A DNA stretch of 64,000 nt, taken from assembly GCF_963678635.1 (NCBI RefSeq), contig NC_087070.1, forward strand, positions 12,744,539-12,808,538, read 5' to 3'. The DNA is from Symsagittifera roscoffensis. Taxonomy: Eukaryota; Xenacoelomorpha; Acoela; Convolutidae. Positions 20,323-32,010 of the stretch are shown piece after piece. Under the pieces are notes generated by a model, which had not been told where the DNA came from, did not search any database, and saw nothing but the letters and a program-made list of their open reading frames with translations. The position numbers and the translations under genes are program-made. Each line of letters starts with the position of its first letter. The first letter of the stretch is position 1.

Positions 20323-22994
20323 TAGATGTTTTTATGGCGCTCCTGGGTGTTATTTTTTTTAAACATCATGACCGAAAGAACCGTTAACGAGCACTCCGCG
20401 CCGAGCGGATGCTCACATTAATGCCCTTAATAGGCCAAAACCGCCGGGGCGGAAGGGTAGTTCGGAACGCGGAAGCCTTCCGGATTACCGTGAATAGCTT
20501 TTTAACCTAGTTAAGACCGAAAATTCACGAACCAGGAAGGGTGGGGGGCTTCGCAGTCCCGTCATCTCCTGAGTGGTCCGTGACCAAAAACACTTAAAGA
20601 TATATATAAAACCAAACAAAAGTAGTATAGTACCCAAGAAAAACAAAAAACATAAAAAATAACCAAAAAAAAACCAAAAACAATAAAAAAGTAAAAAATC
20701 AGTAGAAATCATCTACCAGACAAGATGTGATCCGACCCCCGTTTGTTGCTGATAGATATATTGTTTTTACAGGCATATATATCAGTCAGAATCATTACGA
20801 TTAATTTTGTGGCTCGTTTGTGAGGCTTGTACTGTAGGGTTGTTTGAGCATTTAAGCACCTTAATGATAAATTGCGCTGAATCCGGAAGGGTCTGCTGAC
20901 TTGCGCTCAATCCGGAGGGGTCTTGGGAGAAGACTGATCCGGCAAGCAGTACAAGGAGCAACAGGAAAGGGCTCAACGAGAACAACAATCGACTGTTGGG
21001 TATCGTTAACAAGTTTTGGATCCCTTTTGGTGCAAAAAGTAAGATAGCAATCTGTGGGGGGCTCGACAGTGCTGCACTGTAGTGACTCTTCACCGAACTG
21101 CGAATATCCAAGTTAAGCATCTTAATTCGGTTATTAAACAAACCCGGAGGGGTATAGTATTACTAATATTATTACCTATATAGCTTATATTAATACTCCT
21201 ATATCGTTTTTCAGTGAAAAACACAGAAAGCAGACCGGTTTCTAGGGTCAAAATAGCGATATTTTGATCCCCCCACAAATCGCAGTTTTTGAGATATCGA
21301 TATTTTTTGAAATGTGGTTGGAGCTATTTTGGAACCAAATTTTGGAACCAAACACAAAATGCAGAGTTAGCAGAGACCGTTCCGAGTTGCAACTATTGTG
21401 TCGCTACAATAGTTGCAAGGCCGTTGCGAACAACGGTGAAGGGTAGAAGACAGCCTTTCGGAAGGAAGATAAGGGTTTTATTTCCCCGGATTCAAGAATC
21501 CGAAGGGGTCTCGGGACTGGAACTTATATCATTTTATACAAACTTTTAGCTTCCCTATTATGTCCTGAATTGAATTTAATTAACATCTTATTTCATTTTG
21601 CTAGGATGAGAAGCTAGGAGTTAGGAGAAAGGGTTGATCCATCTTCGATGGAGATGATGATTTTTATCTACTGAGCAAAAACAATAATAATTCAATAAAT
21701 AGTAGTAGCCCTGTTTTTAGGAGTGATCTCGTGGTCTGGGGATACTGAGACCCAGCCATGAGCTCATAAATTCTGCATGTAATCTAGTTAATCTGAGTGT
21801 TGTGACCGAAGCCGAAAGCAGTAACGTTTTTGTCGAGCCGATGTTAGAAAGACCACCAAAAGAACTGGCTCGGTAGATACGGTGAAAAGCATGTAGAGCT
21901 ATGTTTAGACGTTGGCCAGTCGTCTTAGAACCTAGTTTTATTTTCCGTCGATATGTATCTTCCGGTTGAATGTTACATAGATGTTTTTATGGCGCTCCTG
22001 GGTGTTATTTTTTTCTAACATCATGACCGGAAGAACCGTTAACGAGCACTCCGCGCCGAGCGGATGCTCACATTAATGCCCTTAATAGGCCAAAACCGCC
22101 GGGGCGGAAGGGTAGTTCGGAACGCGGAAGCCTTCCGGATTACCGTGAATAGCTTTTTAACCTAGTTAAGACCGAAAATTCACGAACCAGGAAGGGTGGG
22201 GGGCTTCGCAGTCCCGTCAAACCTGAGTGGTCCGTGACCAAAAACACTTAAAGATATATATAAAACCAAACAAAAGTAGTATAGTACCCAAGAAAAACAA
22301 AAAACATAAAAAATAACCAAAAAAAAAACCAAAAACAATAAAAAAGTAAAAAATCAGTAGAAATCATCTACCAGACAAGATGTGATCCGACCCCCGTTTG
22401 TTGCTGATAGATATATTGTTTTTACAGGCATTTATATCAGTCAGAATCATTACGATTAATTTTGTGGCTCGTTTGTGAGGCTTGTACTGTAGGGTTGTTT
22501 GAGCATTTAAGCACCTTAATGATAAATTGCGCTGAATCCGGAAGGGTCTGCTGACTTGCGCTCAATCCGGAGGGGTCTTGGGAGAAGACTGATCCGGCAA
22601 GCAGTACAAGGAGCAACAGGAAAGGGCTCAACGAGAACAACAATCGACTGTTGGGTATCGTTAACAAGTTTTGGATCCCTTTTGGTGCAAAAAGTAAGAT
22701 AGCAATCTGTGGGGAGTTCGACAGTGCTGCACTGTAGTGACTCTTCACCGAACTGCGAATATCCAAGTTAAGCATCTTAATTCGGTTATTAAACAAACCC
22801 GGAGGGGTATAGTATTACTAATATTATTACCTATATAGCTTATATTAATACTCCTATATCGTTTTTCAGTGAAAAACACAGAAAGCAGACCGGTTTCTAG
22901 GGTCAAAATAGCGATATTTTGATCCCCCCACAAATCGCAGTTTTTGAGATATCGATATTTTTTGAAATGTGGTTCGAGCTATTTTGGAACCAAA
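19701..22994 (+). repeat. Tandem duplication of LTR 3' part plus leader 5' part
   Basis: Unit 1 is 19,701-21,355 and unit 2 runs from 21,356 to ~22,994, an offset of 1,655 bases throughout (for example LTR ends at 20,322 and 21,977). The copies are about 99% alike by eye. The junction near 21,340-21,356 joins leader sequence (GAACCAAA) back into the LTR (CAAAATGCAGAG). The result is a second, partial LTR (21,356-21,977) inside the leader. The high similarity means this happened much later than the divergence of the LTRs. Confidence 0.85.
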
Positions 22995-24892
22995 CACCGA
23001 ATTATCGTGACTTTTGAGAAAACGGAACACTATAAATTCAGAAAAATTTTTTGAAAATTTTGATTTAAGACAGTGAAAATAGTTTTTCGGACAACGTCCA
23101 CTAATGAAACTACAAGTTTTAAACGCCGCTTCCCGAAAACCTTCCGGGTAGCAGAGAAATTGAACTTAACGTGTTTGATTTGGTGGATTCATCAATCCGG
23201 AGGGGTCCAGGTAGCAAAGTTTTTCGCAAATTTTTTCAACTAAAGCGTTTTAGATCGGGTCTTTTTCATTGAACTAGAAGAGTATAGGTCTTATAAGCTC
23301 GGATCAAAAATTTTTAGGTCGAAAAGAACAGAATTGCGGAAAAAGTTAGGCGGAAGTACAAGAGAGAATTTTCTTGACTTTAGAAAAAAGACCTTTTGGA
23401 TAATAAATTTGGAACTACTCGACAGATCCAGTTGATCTTGGTACCAATAGATCAGAAATTAGATCAGCTTACTGAAAGGGATACAATTTTGTCGAAAAAG
23501 CAAGCGTGAAAAAATTTTTGAAACTGTTTTCAACAAATTCACCAATTAGCGAGGGTAGACCCTCACGTTATATAAAAATTTTTTGGAAAGCCCTTACACC
23601 CATACCAAAGGGCAGAAACGATTGAATAAGGCAAATTTAAGCTGTTCTAGAAGGCATCGGAAATCATTGGTAGAGCCGAAATTAGGCTAGCGATAAGACC
23701 CTTCACCGTTACCGTGAATTGTCAAATAAGAGGCTTAACTTCAATCCGGAAGGGTCTAGAAAGGATCACATACCCTTCCTAGTTAATTCAAACAGCATAA
23801 TAGCGTCGGAGAACGTATCCGGAGGGGAATAGGTTGAAAATCAAGAAAATTTCTGAAAAGCTACTGTTATAAAACCAGAGGGCTCCCAATTTTTTTTTCT
23901 TCAAATCCGGAGGGGTCCCAATTCGGAGGGGTCTTGTTTTCACAAAACCGGAGGGTTCCCAATCCGGAGGGGTTTTATATTTGCTAACTCAGAGGGGTCC
24001 CAATCCGGAGGCGTCTTATAATTGCTAACTCAGAGGGTCCCAATGCGGAGGGGTCTAAATTTTGCCAATCCGGAATGGCCCTTTTTTTTGCAATCCGGAG
24101 GGGTACTGTTTTTTTGTCAACCCGGAGGGGTATTATTTTATTAAAGGACTTAAGTAAACAGAAGAAAAGACTATAGTGGGAGGTATTAGGTTATTTACAG
24201 ACAGGCCAGGAATCAGTGACTGCACTGGTAACTTGCCTTTCAATAAAGACCAGACCACAACAAAACAGGTCCGAACTCGGATATTCGCGACACTAAGTCT
24301 AACCTAAAAAGAACTTAATTCATTGGTGTGGATTGAAACCCAATACGTTTTTACGAAAAGTCGCTGCCCTGAGGATTTTAGTGGGTCTAGATCGGGCAGT
24401 ACGAAGGCAGATAGGTAACACAGTACTCGGTGGGTGCAATAGACGCGCACTTGAGAAAATTACTGCCTCCAAAGTTTTGTCTGTTTGGTGCAGCACCAAG
24501 CAGGGAAAGCTTTTTCTTTAAAAGACAAGTTCGACTATTGTACTGCGACCGACCAAAAGTACAATACACATACGTTTTTCATAGAGGTATTCTTATTCTG
24601 TTATTTTTTTTTTATTGTAAATCAACATAATTTGTGCTTGATTGGGTAGTGGGTACACTATCTTTTAAATTGACTGATATCATCATATTGTGCTAGTTCT
24701 CAAATCTTACGACCGATAATCGGTTAGTGTGAATAAATTTTATAAAGCTGTACTCTGATAAAAAACAGGAATTCGTGGTCACTATTTAATAGAATCATGT
24801 AAAATTTTTTGTGTGGTGTCATTATTATTGATAATCAAACTATAAGGTCACTAGCAATGGAATTGAGTGTATAGGCATTAAAAAGTGACAAA
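20323..24892 (+). other. Leader of element B (5' untranslated)
   Basis: The same leader as in element A, lengthened by the tandem duplication. No supported ORF. Holds the motif array (23,738-24,139), the LTR-complementary sequence at 23,698-23,710, the TTGGTGC-A-GCACCAA hairpin (~24,482-24,504), the palindrome ACCGATAATCGGT (24,712-24,724) and TATAAAG (24,741-24,747). Confidence 0.7.
23738..24139 (+). repeat. Array of CCGGAGGGGT motifs in leader B
   Basis: About 13-14 copies or close variants of the motif seen in leader A. Spacers and copy number differ from A, as if individual motifs were gained and lost while the motif itself was kept. Confidence 0.7.
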
Positions 24893-26815
24893 TTGAGAAT
24901 AGGTCTAGACAAGTCAAGGATACCTAAACGAGGTAATAGCTCTAGGAAATTCATACCTAAAAAGCAAAGAAAAACAATGACCGACCCTTTTGTGGATCGG
25001 ATCACGCGAGCCCGGACCGACAAAGGGGAGACGGTTTCAGGCAGAATGGTTGAAACTAGAAGTCAGAAGTCCTCAGGAGAGCGAAAAGCTATGTTAGAAG
25101 TGGAGGTCCATACGGTCCAGGCCATCTATGAGAAAAAGGATGCTTATGGAACGGAGGGGAGAGACAGAAGGCTGGCGAGTGAATCTACTCCGGTAGAACA
25201 AGGCCATGGTTTTGCCACTTCCACCGGGACAATGGACCGAGAAGAGATGTCAAACTGTCCGACATCTCAACTGAAATAGTGGCAACTAGAAAATCTCCAA
25301 CAGACAACACCATGATGGCAGGCGGGACTGAGAAACAAACAACGTCCTCATCGTTCTCAGAAAGAATGAAGAACACGAAGAACACCTTCGGAAACATCTT
25401 TCCATTCACCATGGGAGTGGGCACAGGAAATGAAGGTGAATCGCAAGAGGAAGAAGAGGACAAATACGAACAAGTGGGATTTGGATCTAAAGTCAGCATC
25501 AATAGTTCGACCCAGGAGATTGAGGCATAAGTCTAAGAGGGACTGGAACCATGGACAAATTTGGTGTGGTGAGAACGATAAGCAAAGAAGCAAACACACG
25601 AGGCCAGTCGAGGGGCTTTGCGATTATGACAAATTCAGAGACGCGAACTGGGGAGAGTAGAAACAAAGAGCTAGGCGACGCATTGGCGGATCCTGAAGTG
25701 GGATAAGAAAAGACGTCGAGGCAGAGAGTCAAAGCCCGAATCTCGACCAGCTCGAAGCTAGCTGGGACCGACAGGGTGACACCGCCACTAGTGACGCCAC
25801 TCGTGGATAACGGGGCAGCATTAGAAAAAGCCTTGAACAACATAGTGGGCAGTGTAGGAGAACAAAATGAACAGATGTCCATAAGAATGAGTGAACTAGA
25901 AAGAGCAGTTCACATTGAAAGAGAAAGTCTGCGGGAAGAAATAAACCGCAATAGACAAGAAGTTGATAGGAGCGAAAAAGGCTTGAAGAAAAGAAAGAAC
26001 GGACAAGCACATAGCGAAAAACTTGTCGCGAATGACAAGAGAAGCGGAAAAGAGAGAGCTACGCTTAAGAGACGACATGGAGAAGTTAAGAACTCAGCAA
26101 GAGCAGTCTCTCGGGACTCTTGACACAAAGATAGATGCGATGATGGAGAAGCGAACTCAGGCTATCATGGATAGGTTGGACGGGCTACTAGGCAGCAAGA
26201 GTGGACCAAAAGAAGGGGAACGAAACTCGGGAGGTCCCAGCAGGGAGCCGAAGGTGAACTTCAATGACCATCAAAGGAGGAGGCCATATGGATCCACTAG
26301 AGGTAGGGGCAGTTCATCAGGCTATGCCACAAGGGATACTAGAACATGGGGCCTGAACAGTAGAGCAAGTTCAACGGGGAACAGACAGACCTCTAACGAA
26401 CGACCAACACAAGGCACGGATGCGACTGGGAGAGGTGATTCCGTTAACAGGAGACATGCGAGCCCAGGGAGGAGTCACGTGGGCCAAGGGGGAAACACTC
26501 ACGGCGATTCGGATTGCATGGATGCACCGAATACAGAGCCCTTAACAAGGTGTGATGACATTCAGGCGGGGCACTCGAGAGATGCTACGGCAATGGCCAC
26601 AGCCTTTGAACCCCTAAACAGGTCTTTAGAGACATTCCTTACAAGGTTATCCAGAACCAATGAACGCAGTGAGAAGTCCAGAAGAGTCTTTAAGAAACCA
26701 AGATGCTACAAAGACGAATGTGATGGCTGTATTGATACCTGAATAGAGGTAATGAAACTGCATTTCGAGGAAAAGGACTTGTCGGAAAGACAAGAATGCA
26801 GTGCGCTCACCAGTA
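24893..26815 (+). pseudogene. gag: Element B gag part
   Basis: Closely follows the element A gag: a basic N-terminus (KFIPKKQRKTMTDPFVDRIT), acidic and Ser/Thr-rich stretches, a coiled-coil segment (ELERAVHIERESLREEINRN) and the R/G/S-rich region (RGRGSSSGYATRD). One helical segment around 25,830-26,020 is present here but not in A. RNA-binding structural protein by family. Fossil. Confidence 0.7.
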
Positions 26816-26819
26816 ACAC

Positions 26820-29470
26820 CAGGATGCGTGATAAACACCAGAATGCTGACAGCCTCAGCAAGAAAACTGAGTTCTTTGAAAGATTGGAGCAGAAGCAAGC
26901 CAATCAGGCAGAAAAAAAGGAAGGTTTTTCGTTTCTGGACAAAGAAACTTATGAAGCGTTTCCCTTAACGAGATGGTTGGATAAGTCTGGACATCCAATT
27001 CCAGGGCATCCCGAGTTACCTGTAGAGAAAGAAGCCGAGATAAAGATCCTATCCAAAGAGGACCCGGTCCCCTTGGATCTGTTGCTGCGCTCAAACCTGG
27101 TCCAGCAGGAACTCTCTCGCATGAACATAAACAGCCTCTCATTACTGGACAAAACGGTGCAGGTCGCGCCGCAAGTGATGCGGATGCTGGGTGGATTAAT
27201 AGAAAAAGAAGTGACCAGAGATGACCCCGAGTGGACAGCAGCAGTGGTATCACTAACAGTTAGGGAGAAGGTGAAGATCATGCCGTCCAGACGACAACAC
27301 GAAGAGAACGAGAAAGGATTGTAGGACAATAGTTCAGCAACTAGTATCCTCAATACCACATGAGGTTTTAACCAGTACTTCGTACGGACAGAAAGAACAG
27401 GGGAGCAATTCGCGAAGGAAAACTGTTACTTTTGTGGACCAGGATAAAGTAGGGGTAAAGGTGGAACGAAACCTGGTGCAAGATTGTTTGTCCGGGGAGA
27501 CGAACAAAGAGAAGAGCCAGCGAGTACAAGAACAACACTCGGGACAAGGAAGTTTGTCCGGGGAGTCTGAGATAGATGAGGAAGTTCCTGTTGAAAAACA
27601 GTACCTGGGAAAAGAAATTTGTCCGGGGAGTTCAGATGGATGAGAAGGAGGCATGGTCATGATCTGGGGGAGGGTGCAGACTCCATCACGACCTCTTCAA
27701 CAGATGACAACTCCAGAAACTCAGGAATTGACACCTACTCAGACAGGAATTCGAGCTCGGGATCAGAACTGTCCGAACTAGCGATCCACACACTACTAGT
27801 GGAAACTCGTGCAAGGGATCTGGATAGAGAGATGTACCAGGACCCTGATAGTGATAGCTACCTCATACCAAGTGAGAAAGTCTTTGACAACGCAGCGGAT
27901 GATTTGGAAACAATAGCGGTATCGAAACGTTCGATAAGTCTGTTGCCACAAAAGAGGTAGTCAGGACTGATCTTCAGCCGTTCAAGCAAGAAACACAGCC
28001 GTTGGCGAAGATTTGGTGCGTTGAGATGGAAGAATACACACACCAGCCCAATGAGCTGAATAGTCAGATGAGGGTCATGAAGACGTACTTGAAGGCGAGA
28101 TACAGACTCTCGGATCTTCTAAGGGCGCAGAGAAATGATCGCATAACAAGCAACCTGAAAAGGTGGATCGAGAATGGTTCTCCGGATAAAGGAGAATTCG
28201 AGGAAGACAGTTACCGAGACAGTACTTCATGCAGAAAGAGGGAAGGTTATACTTGAACAAGGACGGGATTGTGGCTTGCAAGAGAAGAGATGAAGACAAA
28301 GTCCTATACAAGTATAACGCGATAGTGTTGCCGCAACTCTATCAGACAGAAGTATTATTCAGGTCGCATGATCAGATGGGCCATCAGGGGATCGACAAAG
28401 TATATCAGAGGATCCTGAAGCGCGTTGAGTGGCCAGGAATGAAAAAGGCCTGCGATAAGTGGGTAACAGCATGTCTGTCATACCAGCAGGTCAAGGATCC
28501 AAGGAAATTGCGATTTTCTTTACAATCGATCGAGTCGTCTGAATTCAACGAGGTGGTGCAGATAGATCACCAAAAATATGCATGACAGACAGTGGTTATA
28601 ATCAAATATTGGTCATGATAGATAATTTCACGAAGTATGCAGAGGCCATGCCGTGCATAACTGCCTCGGCGGAAGAGACATGCGACCACCTGATCAATAC
28701 GTGGATAGCGAGACATGGTTGTCCGATGACGTTTCAATCGGATAATGGAACAGCTTTCGTAGGAGAGCGTACGAAAGAGCTCATGAGACGCTCACAGGTT
28801 GCTCAGACTCACTCCACGACATACCATCCACAGACGAACGGCTTAGTGGAAAGACAGAATAGGACGTTAGTGTCGATGCTGAGAGTATACTGTTCCAGGT
28901 ACATGACCGATTGGGACAGATACCTTCCTCAGGTGATGGGAGCCTATAACAGCACGCAACACTCCACCACTGGAGTTTGTCCACACATGATGCTACTTGG
29001 ACACGAGAAGTCTTTACCCTTAATCTTTTTCTACCCAGAGTATGAGGGAAAGAAAACGTCTCCACAGGTCTACGTGAGGGATGTGATCAGACGTCAACAG
29101 GAGCTGAACAATTTGTGTAGACAAAAAACTCAGCAAGCACAGGCAAGGCAGAGGAAACAATTCGACAAGAAAGCAGCTGGTGCAAAAGCTTACTCGGTGG
29201 GAGACTACGTATGGGTATTTCAGAACGTTATACCACCAAAAGGAACGAAAAAGTTTCTAAAAAACTGGAGGGGACCCTTCATGATTACGGAGGTGCACCA
29301 GGAGGGACGCTTTTATAGACTGAGTACAGGCCGAACCGCCCACTACGAGAACATTAAGCCACACAATCCATCGACAGAAGACTGGTCTATACCCGCAGTC
29401 ATGGAAGAAGGGGATTTTCTAGAAGGGTCTAGAAGAAATAACTGTGTCACAAGACATTGGCATAGTCGAT
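26820..29470 (+). pseudogene. Element B pol part: RNase H end, linker, integrase
   Basis: Starts with DKHQNADSLSKK (RNase H end), then the long linker with VTFVD and LSGE repeats (~27,430-27,640), then integrase: the zinc-binding part (HDQMGHQGIDKVYQRIL), core blocks VQIDH, FQSDNGTAFVGE and HPQTNGLVERQNRTL, and the GPFMITEVHQEGRFYRLSTG module near 29,272-29,335. The integrase core and C-terminus are better kept than in A. Confidence 0.8.
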
Positions 29471-29956
29471 GATCACGACGATGAGTGGGTCGACGACCGG
29501 TCGAAACCCGAGGTAGAATTCGACGACGAGCAACAGCAGTCATATGAACAAGACTTGACGAACCTGCGTGTCTTAGAATGGCTGAACGAAATGACGTCGG
29601 ACCCAGAGGAGACCAGTGTCACGATTCAAGAAGTAGATCGTGAAAGCATAAAATACACGAAGACCGAACGAGACGATCCTTCCTGGGCTGTCCAGGAAGG
29701 GCGACTACTCATTCCGGCTTCCAATCTCGAGTTGATACCCGGTATGCGATCGACGGGGACGTCGATGGATATTTTTGTCCGGGGAGTGGGGGTAGGGCTT
29801 ACCCACCCTGAAAACTTGATAATAAAAAAATTGAGAATAGCAAGAGAGACAGGAGACTTAGAAGCAGAAACCGGCGAAGAACCTAAGAAACCTGACCATG
29901 AACAACTGAATGACAATCTAAGTAATAAATCCAAAGTTTGGACTGTCCAATCTTAG
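29444..29956 (+). pseudogene. Element B, part of the macrodomain-bearing ORF
   Basis: Overlaps the integrase end by 29 bases in the same relative frame as in element A. It carries the acidic N-terminal region with STGTSMDIFVRGVGVGLT and the LRIARETGDLEAETGEEPKK stretch. The macrodomain blocks themselves are seen in A and C. Confidence 0.65.
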
Positions 29957-30172
29957 GTCGAATTCCAAAATTTTAGAGACCGATTGAATTTTAATAAATT
30001 TTAGGATAAAAATGTTTTTATTTGACTGTTTTTAAGTAAATTTTAACGAGAAGTTAAGGTGAAACTGACAAGTGTGATATTCGTGACCTCTTTTCTAGAT
30101 CCTAATTGATCATTTAATTGCTCACTTGAGTCAAAACCTTGGAATCAAATCAAATTGAATCTGAAGAACAGT
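29957..30172 (+). other. Intergenic region of element B before the SGNH gene
   Basis: Non-coding and AT-rich, matching 18,690-18,908 of element A. It includes a pyrimidine-rich run ending in TTTTCTAG near 30,097, a possible splice acceptor. Confidence 0.45.
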
Positions 30173-30367
30173 ATGGATAATTTCAACTTGGATGAATTGA
30201 TGGACCTGGCAGAGGCATATGTAGGACCGATGATAGATGCGATCTATCGTCGGCTAATGGATCGAGACTTGGCTCTGGAGGACCCAGAGGTAGTCATGTT
30301 GCTTAACGCCCTGATAAACATCTTGGGCATGACGACCGTGGGGACCGCCCCACGGAAGTCCTATTGA
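30173..30367 (+). CDS. Short accessory ORF upstream of SGNH protein
   Basis: About 64 residues starting MDNFNLDELMDLAEAYVG. Helical, with an ALINILGM stretch. Its TGA overlaps the ATG of the SGNH ORF as TGATG (30,365-30,369). The same overlap is found in A (19,100-19,104) and C (56,397-56,393), so it looks like a translational stop-start coupling. No known domain. Confidence 0.55.
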   Translation: MDNFNLDELMDLAEAYVGPMIDAIYRRLMDRDLALEDPEVVMLLNALINILGMTTVGTAPRKSY

Positions 30368-32010
30368 TGGCAGCATATGGAGAGAGGGGAGTACTAGACC
30401 GCCCGAACATGAGAGTGATGAGGTGGAGAAACGGGGCTCTCTCAGGGAGTGACTTCGCGTATGGGCCTGGATTGGGAAGTTCTAGGACTTACCAACCAGG
30501 TGACATGCCTATGCCCTCAAGCCTTAACCTGCCTCCACCACTGAGAGCAGCTGTGCCACCAAAGAGGGCGAAAGTAGAACAGAAGGTTCAGACGAAGCAA
30601 ACCATGCAATATCTGGATGGGATAAAGGACGAACTGGAAAGAACGAAAAGGGAGTTGGACGAGATGACTAAGACCATGCTCAGCACGGAGGAAGATAGGG
30701 ACATGTGGAAAAGATTGTTCGAGGACTGCAGCAAAAAGCAGAGCGAAGAGATTGAGCGCTTGAGGCGGGATTACAAAGAGCGGATGGTGTTGACAGCGGC
30801 CGTGGAGAAGGTGATACCTGCAAGGAGTATTCCTCGTGGGCAGTCCCCGATGGAGCTCTTGACGCCTCGAGAAATGAGCCAGACAACGGGGACACAACTC
30901 CCGACAGCAACAGGTCAAGTGATAATCCCGGACCCTAGTGACACCTTGGGTGACCCAGTCGTGGAACAAATGGTGAGGAAGCTGATAGAGACAGCTGGAC
31001 GACTAGTCGCCAACAAGAATGCGACAGGTTCCGGGGTGACTGCACCCTATGGAACGATCGACGACGCGGGCAGGGTACGACTCTCCCAGACCGTGATCAG
31101 ACAGGGAATTAGCGACACGACGCCACTAATGGGGAGCTCTAAAGCCCCAGAGAGAAGAATACAGAAGATGCCAGCGAATAAAGTGTCACGTGTAATAGAC
31201 GTACAAAAGAATAACCAGTTGAGATATAACTTCACGGAAGTCCCGGAGACAGATCCGAGAGCTTGCTTCAATCGAGTGACTTGGAACCCGGCAGTAAACC
31301 TGCAGCAACCGCCACAGGGGACATCACATCTGATACTGGGAGATAGCTTAGTCAGAGTACTCTCGAGTTTGAGGACCTCTTGGGTCACCATGGTGATGGT
31401 ATTCGGAGGCGCGACCATATCCCAGTTATATAGGATGTTGGAATTAATGAATCCAGGGAGGATCCCCAATGTGATGATCCTGGTTGGAACGAATGACATC
31501 TCTAGAGGTTCGGATGAGCAGGAAGCACTATGGGAATCAATGATGGTGTGCTTGTTTACTACTCTCTGGCAGAAATTCAACTGCCCGGTACTGACCGTTT
31601 GCACTGTGCCAATGAATACAAGGAGCGTGACAGCAGCAGGGAGAAGGCACAACGAAGGAGTGGTCAGGTGGAATAATATCTCGAGGAATCTCGCAAGTCG
31701 GAATGCCGGAAGAATGATCATCATGGACATCGAACGTGAGTTGAGAGCTATGGATCAGGCCAGATTGACCACGGACGGCATCCACTTCGATAGTATAGAA
31801 GGACAGGCTTGGTTGAATCGAGTCTTCCAAAAGCGGTTGAATGAGTTGGAAGTAGAACTCTTTGACACAGGAGTGCTAAAGGAGGAAGGAGCATCGAATG
31901 AAACGGTGATTAACACCTTTGTGCCTCCTAGCCTGGAAACACGCTTGGGGACGGTAGCGAACCAGGTCAAAGAACAGACTTTCAAGATCGATTGGGAGAA
32001 GCGCCGTTGA
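30367..32010 (+). CDS. Coiled-coil protein with SGNH/GDSL hydrolase domain (element B accessory)
   Basis: About 547 residues from the ATG at 30,367. The N-terminal ~60 residues are proline-rich (PPPLRAAVPPKRAK). A coiled coil follows (YLDGIKDELERTKRELDEM through EEIERLRRDYKERM), then a low-complexity middle. From ~31,320 comes an SGNH hydrolase: LILGDSLVR with the catalytic Ser (~residue 327; codon 31,345-31,347), FGGATI (Gly block), ILVGTNDIS with the Asn (codon 31,492-31,494) and TTDGIHFD with Asp and His (31,774-31,776 and 31,783-31,785). All four blocks of the fold are present, so an active ester hydrolase is plausible for the family. The substrate is unknown. SGNH enzymes include esterases, acyl hydrolases and viral sialate-O-acetylesterases. 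Element C has a homologue. This is an unusual gene for an LTR element. Confidence 0.8.
   Translation: MAAYGERGVLDRPNMRVMRWRNGALSGSDFAYGPGLGSSRTYQPGDMPMPSSLNLPPPLRAAVPPKRAKVEQKVQTKQTMQYLDGIKDELERTKRELDEMTKTMLSTEEDRDMWKRLFEDCSKKQSEEIERLRRDYKERMVLTAAVEKVIPARSIPRGQSPMELLTPREMSQTTGTQLPTATGQVIIPDPSDTLGDPVVEQMVRKLIETAGRLVANKNATGSGVTAPYGTIDDAGRVRLSQTVIRQGISDTTPLMGSSKAPERRIQKMPANKVSRVIDVQKNNQLRYNFTEVPETDPRACFNRVTWNPAVNLQQPPQGTSHLILGDSLVRVLSSLRTSWVTMVMVFGGATISQLYRMLELMNPGRIPNVMILVGTNDISRGSDEQEALWESMMVCLFTTLWQKFNCPVLTVCTVPMNTRSVTAAGRRHNEGVVRWNNISRNLASRNAGRMIIMDIERELRAMDQARLTTDGIHFDSIEGQAWLNRVFQKRLNELEVELFDTGVLKEEGASNETVINTFVPPSLETRLGTVANQVKEQTFKIDWEKRR

Noticed and set aside
20782-21141. 119-residue antisense ORF with a signal-peptide-like hydrophobic stretch, repeated at 22,437-22,796
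   Set aside because: The second copy is simply part of the tandem duplication, and the matching antisense frame in element A (7,117-7,359) diverges after the shared part. No family match; treated as chance.
30367-32010. SGNH domain as a CR1 LINE piece inserted by chance into element B
   Set aside because: The same domain sits at the same place behind a coiled coil in the diverged element C, and no LINE boundaries flank it.
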